Shown here piece by piece: positions 31,730 through 38,057 of a DNA stretch of 38,057 nucleotides. Under the pieces are notes generated by a model. That model made no database searches, was not told where the DNA came from, and saw nothing but the letters and a program-made list of their open reading frames with translations. This DNA comes from Saccoglossus kowalevskii (taxonomy: Eukaryota; Hemichordata; Enteropneusta; Harrimaniidae): positions 11,900-49,956 of the forward strand of contig NW_003151261.1 in NCBI RefSeq assembly GCF_000003605.2, in the 5' to 3' direction. Made by a program: the position numbers and the translations under genes. Numbering within the stretch: position 1 is the stretch's first letter; the number at the start of each line of letters is the position of its first letter.

Positions 31730-31754
31730 CATCTTTACTCAAATGCCTTGTACT

Positions 31755-31834
31755 TTAAGCGAATTGCATGTACAGCGCCACCGTTAATACTTGCTGGAAA
31801 ACCATTATGGCAGTTGCTGAGCTCTGCTTGCCAG
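31755..31834 (-). CDS. Stereocilin-like gene, exon k (terminal; GPI-signal-like tail)
   Basis: Acceptor CATTACAG ends at 31835. Phase 1 gives a small-residue segment 'GKQSSA', then the hydrophobic 'TAIMVFQQVLTVALYMQFA' and a stop (31755-31757). Small residues followed by a hydrophobic run up to the stop fit a GPI-anchor signal. Confidence 0.72.
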
Positions 31835-34800
31835 CTGTAATGAGAAAAACAAAAGCAGTTAGTAGAATGAACTGTAGGTGGTGTTTACTCAATGTTGCAG
31901 GTATAATTTTGTTGATCTATTGTTGGAGTTTACTAAAAACTCAAAAAAAAATTGGGTATCTGATTGGCCTCATTTATTATGTACCGGGGGGGGGGGGGGT
32001 GTAATCAAGATTATCAAGTCAATATAAACTAGAGGGAACAATATTGTCATAACAATACCTGCTCCTATATCCATTTGATCTTCATCAATAAAGCCTGTTG
32101 TTGACAACGCACTTCTCTGCGATTCTGATAACTCTGATTGCTGTGCATCAGTAATGGCTCCCACTTGATCCTCGTCAAAAATCAACAGCTGTGCCGAACT
32201 GAAACCCAGCTGTAATACAAGAGGAAAATATTAGAAACTCTTCTATTTTGAATGACATTTCCTCCAAAAATTTTGCATATTCTAATTTATGAATGCATTT
32301 TTTATTCCTTGCAACAGATGTCGATCAAAAATTAACCCAATTCCTCTATTTAGATTAGACTAGAATACAATGGCATACTAATTTGCATCGTTCCAAATTT
32401 ATGCAATTGAATACTACTATGCGTGATCAGAATATGAGGTTACTGTATTACAAGGATATCGCAGCAGAGGTTAATGCAACTACGTACTGTATGAGTGCAT
32501 ACTTTGCGGTATCCTCGTAATAACCTTATTATACATCTTTTTCTACCAAAGGATATGGGAATGCCAAAATCCAAAACGTTTAGAACAGATTTAGCAAACT
32601 TCTTTGTGTGGGATCTGGTCAAACCCTGGGGCTGCCCCCAAACGCAGCCATGTTTGTTTTTATTATTAAAGGACACTGGTGCACCTAATCGTTCCATATT
32701 TGGAATTCAAATTTCCTATTATAGGATGCAAATGCCCAGTGCAATACCACATAATTACGACACGCTATAACTGGCGTAACGTTGACAAATGTATGATAAT
32801 ATTTATGATGAAATAAAAATGGAAAATAAAACCCAAAATACTCATTATCACTATGATTTAACCAGGTTGATGTAATTCTATGTTCACCGTCTATATTGCA
32901 TTACCAATCAAAACACAAATAAAACCAGTGTACATTCATGTTGGTACTACTTACTGCAAATGTTTCTTCCGGGATGAGAGCAATGGCCTCTGCTGCAATG
33001 GCAGCTATGGATGCATTACTAAGACTACTTAATTCTGTTGTAGTGAAACCAGCTACAATAAGAAATGAACAGTATGTAATCTGTGTATATTTCAACATCT
33101 AAAATAACATACTTCAGCAAACAAACCAGTATTTAAGTAGATCAAGGAATGCCCACATTTGTGCGTTACAAATAAAATACCAGAATGTATGAAATGGTGA
33201 TGATATTCTCTACTTCACAGAGCATGACAAATAATTCAGTCTTAAAATCGCTGATCTGCTAGTCAATATAGATCAAAATACGGATTCCACAGAGAAAGCA
33301 ATTAGCCATTATACTAATTTCAGCAAAAGTCGTATGTTATTTTGAATACAGAATCTTTGAGAGTCAGACATCATGGAACAGAGCTAAGAAAAAAAAGGCT
33401 ACTTACCAACAACAAATCCAATTTCACTGAAGATTTCTGGCTGCCAGTCATCTAAATCCCCAAAGGCCTGGAATGCTAGACCTTTAAAAGCTGCCCATTG
33501 TTCTGTACTACAGCTGAGACTTCCAACAACAGAAGACACTTCACTGTGTGCAAACATTAAACATAATATTAGCAGGGAAACTTACCTGGAAAGTTGTAAC
33601 AGAATATAAATCTGAAGAAAATGACAGTCATACTTTCAATATGGCTCAATATAGGTTATAGGGGGTTATTACTCACCCATAGGCTTCAGCACTTAATGTT
33701 GATATATCGTCTACTGAAAAGCCGCACAGGAAGTTTGACAATGAAATAAAATCTTGACCAGTAAGCGCAGATGTGCTGCCACCGTTCAATGCCACATAAC
33801 GAGCAGCAGCGGCTTCCAACTGAAAATGAAATATATGCCTTTAATTACGAGACTGTAGGTAGTGTTAGAGAGTTCATGTGGGTGGACAGTTGCCTCCCTA
33901 CATTCCAGATAGTTTTGAAAGAAAAAGACTGTAGTACAGGAAAAAAATAAATATATGTTCCCCTTCAACACTTGCCCAATTTACAATGAAACTGCTTCAC
34001 AGCCACCTGTTGAACAAAACTCACCTGTTGACTCGTCCATCCGCTGTATTGTGCAATAGCATAGACAGCATCATTATCAGTAAGGTTTAGTTGACTAATT
34101 TCATCAGCAGTAAATCTAGTAGCGACTACACCTAGCTGTTGAATCTCAGTACTTGTCATGTCGCCAGCTTCTCCCCATGTCTGTAGTAGAACATTACGTT
34201 AATAGATTAATCATAGTCAGTAGAATTTTTACTACAGTAACGTTATCGTTGAAAACCATATTTAGTGTGTTTTGATGTTGATAATTTCTAAATATTTATT
34301 GATCTATGTGATTTGTTCCAATATAATGAGTAATTCAGAGTTTATAGATAATTATTCCGCTCCAGTTTGTATAAAAATCAATCAAAAACATTCTATCCTT
34401 CCTTTCTGGCTAATATTCCATTATTAATTTAGGATGCAGTCACTGATTGCTTGACCTCTGTCTGTGTGGAAAACACTGTAATTTTCCTTTTCCCTTTTAA
34501 AAGTTAAACAGTACTTGTGTCTAGTTTTGTCTAGTTTTAGTCCATCTGTTTACTATGCTAACTCACTCAAACCTTTTAAGTCAATTTTTATCACTTTTTG
34601 TCAAATAAATCAAAAATGTTGATTAGGATCTAGAGCAAATAGGGAAATTATGTCCACTTAGTTCCAAATTAGCAACGGAATTGGAGAAAATAATTTCAGC
34701 AGGGAAACTTATAATAGCAGCATATGTTATTTTATGAATAATCACAAATTATAGGTAGATTTCAAAGATTGGAAACTTTGTATACACACTTGAATTTTAT

Positions 34801-37800
34801 TCAATACTCAGCTGAGAGCTTCTCAAAATAAAATTCAAATGTAGCAAATGACATCAGCACTGAGAACTGATCATCAGAACATGTGACAGAATGTTTTGTT
34901 TATTTTTAAGTTCATGAACTTGGCAGGAAAACAATGAGTCCTATTGTTATTCAGAATTTTCATGTGGATTTAATTTAGCAAATTGTACTTATTAATAAAA
35001 TTATCAAAATACAATATCCAATGACTCTCATAGTACAAACATTACCTCTATAGCTTTGTCCAATAGAGCATCTAACTGATCATCATCAAAGCTTTCAATC
35101 AGACCTAATGTTTCAGCACAGTTCTCAAACTCTGCTGCAGTGATGGCTGAGAGTTCATCAGGTGTCCAGGCAACGTTGCCTTCTCCCAGTACTTCAATTT
35201 CTTCACATGTTGGAGAGTAAGTTTCTGTAAAAGGAATGTAAGTATTAAATGTAAGTTTTTTTTTTACAAGAAAGAAATTGGTTGAATGTTGGCTATTAAA
35301 AATACCAAATGACACAATGGAAAAAAAACACAGTCTGCATCTGTGCATTTTGTTCTATTTTGCATGAATTGTTTAGTATGCACTACTGTAAAATACTTTA
35401 TTTTTATTTGGAATTCACTGAGATGATTCAGTGAAAAATAAAATCTAGTAAATATATATTTTTTCCTATATTTCACATTCAAATAAGTTCCCTACAAAAC
35501 ATACAAAAAGTATATCTTGTTTGGTATAACACTGTATGGAACAAGGTAAATATTTATAGATAACATTCATATTCCCATAGGTACTGGATTTCCAGGCCAC
35601 CAAATGGAGGATAGTTATTTAAGTCAGTTTTAAGCTAAGATACATGTGATCATCACTAGTAATCAGGGAATTAAAAACACTGTCAATTGCAGTATGAATG
35701 TAAGATTAAATACCTCTTCGCCATCGCTGTGCTTCTACACTGACAGCACCAAATACTAAAGCATTTTTGGCAGAGATTGCGACATTAATAAATCCATCTT
35801 CCAAGACTCTGGTATCTTTGTTGTTCATATCCACATCTTTTTCACACTCCTCCTTAGTTTCCAAGTATGTTTTAAATCCTCCCATTACTTCCTCAGCAAC
35901 AACCGAGAATTCACCCTGGAAATGATTGGGTAAAGTTTACTATTACAGTGAAAGTTTAGCTCATGTTAGTTTACTATCACAGTGCCAGTCTGACTCATGT
36001 CCATTTACTATCACAGTACCAGTCTGGCTCATGTCAGTTTATTATCACAGTGCCTGTCTGGCTCATGTTCATTTACTATCACAGTACCAGTCTGGCTCAT
36101 GTCAGTTTATTATCACAGTACCAGTATAGCTCATGTTAGTTTACTATCATAGTGCCAGTCTGGCTCATGTCAGTTTACTATCAATGTATCAGTCTGGCTC
36201 ATGTCAGTTTATTATCACAGTGCTTGTTTGGCTTATGTTAGTTTACTATCATAGTCCTAGTCTGGCTTATGTCAGTTTACTATCAATGTATCTGTCCGGC
36301 TCATGTCAGTTTATTATCACAGTACCAGTCTGGCTCATGTCAGTTTATTATCACAGTGCCAGTATAGCTCATGTTAGTTTACTATCATAGTGCCAGTCTG
36401 GCTCATGTCAGTTTACTATCAATGTATCAGTCTGGCTCATGTCAGTTTATTATCACAGTACCAGTCTGGCTCATGTTAGTTTATTATCACAGTGCCAGTC
36501 TGGCTCATGTCAGTTTATTATCACTGTGCCTGTCTGGCTCATGTTAGTTTACTATCATAGTGCCAGTCTGGCTCATGTCAGTTTACTATCAATGTACCAG
36601 TCCGGTTCACATCAGTCATTGCGATATACTATATATATTGCAATGTCTTATACTGTTGACTTACCTCTTGGTATTTTTTGGATATCAGAATCTTTTATCA
36701 TCATTAAAAGATTGCCTACATTAGATATTATATCACTACTCCACGTATCTGGTGAACTGTAAAATGAAAAAAAAAAAAAACAGTTATATACTTGCCTTAT
36801 TGTGAATTAATATATTGTGGCAAATGAAAGAGAAGGAAACTTGCTTAGTATGTTCACAGATTCTTAGCAAAACAAAAAAACTTGTTACCTATTGCAATTA
36901 TTGCACATTGTCTCTGAGTACTGTAAAATGACTAATTTTCACTGGGTTCAAATTTCGCTGATTTATCATTTCAGGCATATTCAGTGGGTTTTAAATTCAC
37001 GGTTTTATCATTTAGATAATGTGTTATATGCTCAATTTTACATAATCACTGGGTTTTAATTTTCCAGTCAGCGAAATGAGCAAAATTAAAACTCAATGAA
37101 TAACTAACTCTTTTACAGTACATCATATGGAACTGAACATAAAAAAAAAAGCCTGAGTTGTAGATCACTGCCTCAAAATTAATACATGACAATGTATAGA
37201 GCGAGTTACAATCTTACCCAAAATCAGTTATGATACGTTTTCCAATCACTTTTCTCTGTTTCATTGACAAGCAACAGTGTTGGAAATCATACAGTGCATT
37301 ACTGAATACATCAGTGGACAATCTCTCCAAGGCATCAGCATCAACATCACAAATCAATTTACCCAACACATCTAGATCTTCACTATCAATTACTGAACCA
37401 GCTCTGTCCTTCTCCTGAAAACACATTAATCATGATTATTGACTTTGCCAGATCTTGTTATGGTTTGTAGCAGCCTTAAGACAATTATTGTACAGAGATC
37501 AATTTTTGTGAAATAAGATTGTCGGTTTTGTTTGATTTCTATACTTCTGAACTATACAGAAATTTCTCAGACAATCTGTAATGTACTTATCAGGAAATAG
37601 AGCAATATACCCAATAAAAATTCTTTTGAAAACATACAGATACAGACACAAAATAGACTTTCACTCAACTTACCCGCATTTTTAAAATATCATTTGCAAT
37701 TCGTTCTTGTTTATCTCTGTTCATGTTGGTTACGTCCACTTGACCTATAGCGGTGTAAACGTGTTGACGTTCTTGTGAACCTATATTTGTTAACTCATCA

Positions 37801-37803
37801 GCT
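31755..37803 (-). CDS. Mesothelin/stereocilin/otoancorin-like protein (11 exons, 5' partial)
   Basis: Eleven minus-strand exons give about 520 residues. The sequence shows the superfamily's helical repeat style: 'W..eii...G' segments ('TWSSDIISNVGNLL', 'DDWQPEIFSEIGFVV'), 'FTADEISQLNL', 'LCGFSVDDISTLSAEAYG', and near the end 'IAAIAAEAIALIPEETFA', 'DEDQVGAITDAQQSELSESQ'. In known members (otoancorin, stereocilin, mesothelin) such alpha-helical repeats make extracellular surface proteins, often GPI-anchored. The last about 20 residues are hydrophobic and end at the stop, which fits a GPI signal. Phases match at nine of ten junctions; the exception lies between 36665 and 35915. The 5' end lies beyond the window. 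Family call from motif style only; which member it is nearest to cannot be told here. Confidence 0.78.
32059..32209 (-). CDS. Stereocilin-like gene, exon j
   Basis: Acceptor GTATTACAG, donor GTATTG; phase 0 to phase 1. Encodes 'LGFSSAQLLIFDEDQVGAIT', 'DAQQSELSESQRSAL', 'FIDEDQMDIGA': the last helical repeat, with repeated Q-x-x-x-L elements. Confidence 0.8.
32210..32954. other. Intron between exons j and i of the minus-strand gene
   Basis: Open frames on both strands near 32440-32770 mirror each other and show no family features; nothing else recognised. Confidence 0.6.
32955..33052 (-). CDS. Stereocilin-like gene, exon i
   Basis: Acceptor TTATTGTAG, donor GTAAGT; phase 1 to phase 0. Encodes 'GFTTTELSSLSNASIAAIAA', 'EAIALIPEETFA', matching the 'I..i.p.ai..iP...F' pattern near the C-terminus of otoancorin/mesothelin proteins. 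Confidence 0.82.
33407..33543 (-). CDS. Stereocilin-like gene, exon h
   Basis: Acceptor GCACACAG, donor GTAAGT; phase 2 to phase 1. Encodes 'GSLSCSTEQWAAFKGLAFQA', 'DLDDWQPEIFSEIGFVV'. The single Cys here could pair with the Cys of exon g. Confidence 0.82.
33677..33819 (-). CDS. Stereocilin-like gene, exon g
   Basis: Acceptor ATTTTCAG, donor GTGAGT; phase 0 to phase 2. Encodes 'LEAAAARYVALNGG', 'FISLSNFLCGFSVDDISTLS'. The 'fLCGfs..di..L' segment is typical of the superfamily. Confidence 0.82.
34025..34180 (-). CDS. Stereocilin-like gene, exon f
   Basis: Acceptor CTACTACAG, donor GTGAGT; phase 0 to phase 0. Encodes 'TWGEAGDMTSTEIQQLGVVA', 'FTADEISQLNLTDNDAVYAI', 'SGWTSQQ'. The most family-like exon. 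Confidence 0.82.
34181..35045. other. Intron between exons f and e of the minus-strand gene
   Basis: AT-rich, no repeat element or exon recognised. Confidence 0.6.
35046..35224 (-). CDS. Stereocilin-like gene, exon e
   Basis: Acceptor TTTTACAG, donor GTAATG; phase 1 to phase 0. Encodes 'EIEVLGEGNVAWTPDELSAI', 'LGLIESFDDDQLDALLDKAI'; acidic with two Cys. Confidence 0.8.
35384..35470. repeat. Partial MITE-like element of the TACTGTAAA family
   Basis: Starts TACTGTAAAATACTTTATTT and shares the 'TTTGGAATT' and 'CAGTGAAAAATAAA' words with the element at 343-512. I see no clear right end. Confidence 0.45.
35714..35915 (-). CDS. Stereocilin-like gene, exon d
   Basis: Acceptor TTTCCAG, donor GTATTT (weak). 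Open only from phase 0: 'GEFSVVAEEVMGGFKTYLET', 'DGFINVAISAKNALVFGAVS'; ends phase 1, matching exon e. Entry phase conflicts with exon c: exon c plus exon d reads TGA at once. One G fewer after the acceptor would make 'PRGEFSVV' and restore the frame. Confidence 0.7.
35934..36613. repeat. Minisatellite, 20 copies of a 34-bp unit
   Basis: The unit is AGTTTACTATCACAGTGCCA plus GTCTGGCTCATGTC. Unit starts fall every 34 bases from 35934 without any insertion or deletion. Variants (CACAG, CATAG and CAATG at unit positions 11-15; TTACT or TTATT) recur in threes, giving a 102-base pattern, and units 6-8 repeat as 13-15. Lies in the intron between exons c and d of the minus-strand gene. Confidence 0.93.
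36665..36756 (-). CDS. Stereocilin-like gene, exon c
   Basis: Acceptor TTTTACAG, donor GTAAGT; phase 2 to phase 1. Encodes 'SPDTWSSDIISNVGNLLMM' and 'KDSDIQKIP', a typical W-x-x-x-I-x-x-x-G-x-L unit. Its phase-1 end does not match the next exon. Confidence 0.75.
36919..37120. repeat. MITE-like element, TACTGTAAA terminal inverted repeats
   Basis: Starts TACTGTAAAATGACTAATTT and ends CTTTTACAGTA, about 200 bases. It is the partner copy of 5042-5251 and lies in the intron between exons b and c of the minus-strand gene. Confidence 0.72.
37218..37414 (-). CDS. Stereocilin-like gene, exon b
   Basis: Acceptor GTTTTCAG, donor GTAAGA; phase 0 to phase 2. Encodes 'SEDLDVLGKLICDVDADALE' and 'LYDFQHCCLSMKQRKVIGKR', a Leu/Asp-rich helical pair with three Cys. 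Confidence 0.78.
37674..37803 (-). CDS. Stereocilin-like gene, exon a (5'-most visible)
   Basis: Donor GTAAGT (plus ACTTAC ending 37673). The acceptor is TATAG ending at 37804, or the AG two bases further in, so the upper end is uncertain by 2 bases. Encodes 'ADELTNIGSQERQHVYTAIG' and 'DKQERIANDILKMR'; ends phase 0. Confidence 0.7.
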
Positions 37804-38001
37804 CTATAACAGCAATTGAAATATTAATTTAATATAACTTCATTATCTACTCAAAAGTAACGAAAAATTGAGTAATTCATTTCTGATCAAAAATGTTTGA
37901 ATACTAACAAAAAATTGAGAACAATGGTTAGTATATGTAGGCGATCAGTCTAAAATTGCCATGACAACCAAAACCAGTTCTTTACATTAACTCAACTGTT
38001 T

Positions 38002-38057
38002 GGTCACTGGTAGCATAGTGGTTGTCGCATCAGACTCATGATCGGTAGACCCAAGTT
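38002..38057 (+). repeat. tRNA-like sequence, probably a tRNA gene or a tRNA-derived SINE head, cut by window end
   Basis: TAGCATAGTGG at 38011-38021 matches the pol III A box, and ACCCAAGTT at the very end could begin a B box. A 7-base start GGTCACT would be an acceptor arm. A clean cloverleaf is not visible (the D stem pairs poorly), which favours a SINE head over a functional tRNA. Confidence 0.42.

Noticed and set aside
32440-32770. Overlapping open frames on both strands
   Set aside because: Mirror frames without family motifs, initiation context or splice support; they lie in an intron of the minus-strand gene.
35926-36762. Long plus-strand open frames with a repeated 'SLLSQCQSGSCQFIITVPVW' pattern
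   Set aside because: They are translations of the 34-bp minisatellite, held open by its 102-base pattern, and lie in an intron of the minus-strand gene.

Overview
The window is AT-rich eukaryotic (animal) DNA. It has short exons with GT-AG splice sites, introns of about 0.1 to 4 kb full of interspersed repeats, and one 50-base run of N. The gene families (EAR-repeat protein, mesothelin/stereocilin/otoancorin-like protein), together with many small foldback elements and a CR1/Jockey-like retrotransposon tail, suggest a marine invertebrate, perhaps an invertebrate deuterostome such as a hemichordate. The species assignment is inference only.

Plus strand, 80 to 28205: one large gene, open at its 5' end. 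I could thread 29 exons in one uninterrupted reading frame, about 1778 residues, ending in a stop at 28203-28205 and followed by an AATAAA at 28282. The protein begins (in this window) with EAR/EPTP repeats. A short coiled-coil-like and acidic linker follows, then about 26 copies of a roughly 43-residue repeat centred on 'NGVD' and 'dQ.I.G..tF', then a second block of about six EAR repeats and a short tail. EAR repeats are known as beta-propeller blades in LGI, TSPEAR and VLGR1 proteins. I do not recognise the middle repeat as a named family.

Intergenic 28206 to 31754: the two genes are convergent (tail to tail). The gap holds a terminal-inverted-repeat element (28403-28986), two adjacent hairpins (29541-29666) and a fragment of the dispersed repeat family seen in several plus-strand introns.

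Minus strand, 37803 down to 31755: eleven exons of the 3' half of a second gene, about 520 residues. It resembles the mesothelin/stereocilin/otoancorin superfamily and ends in a hydrophobic tail like a GPI-anchor signal. All splice phases fit except at one junction, whose intron carries a minisatellite of exactly 20 x 34 bp. The 5' part lies beyond the window.

Both genes encode likely extracellular, adhesion-type proteins. Their vertebrate relatives (TSPEAR, stereocilin, otoancorin) act at apical surfaces or matrices of hair cells and other epithelia. Whether the two neighbours work together is speculation. Nothing prokaryotic (operon, CRISPR, phage) is present.
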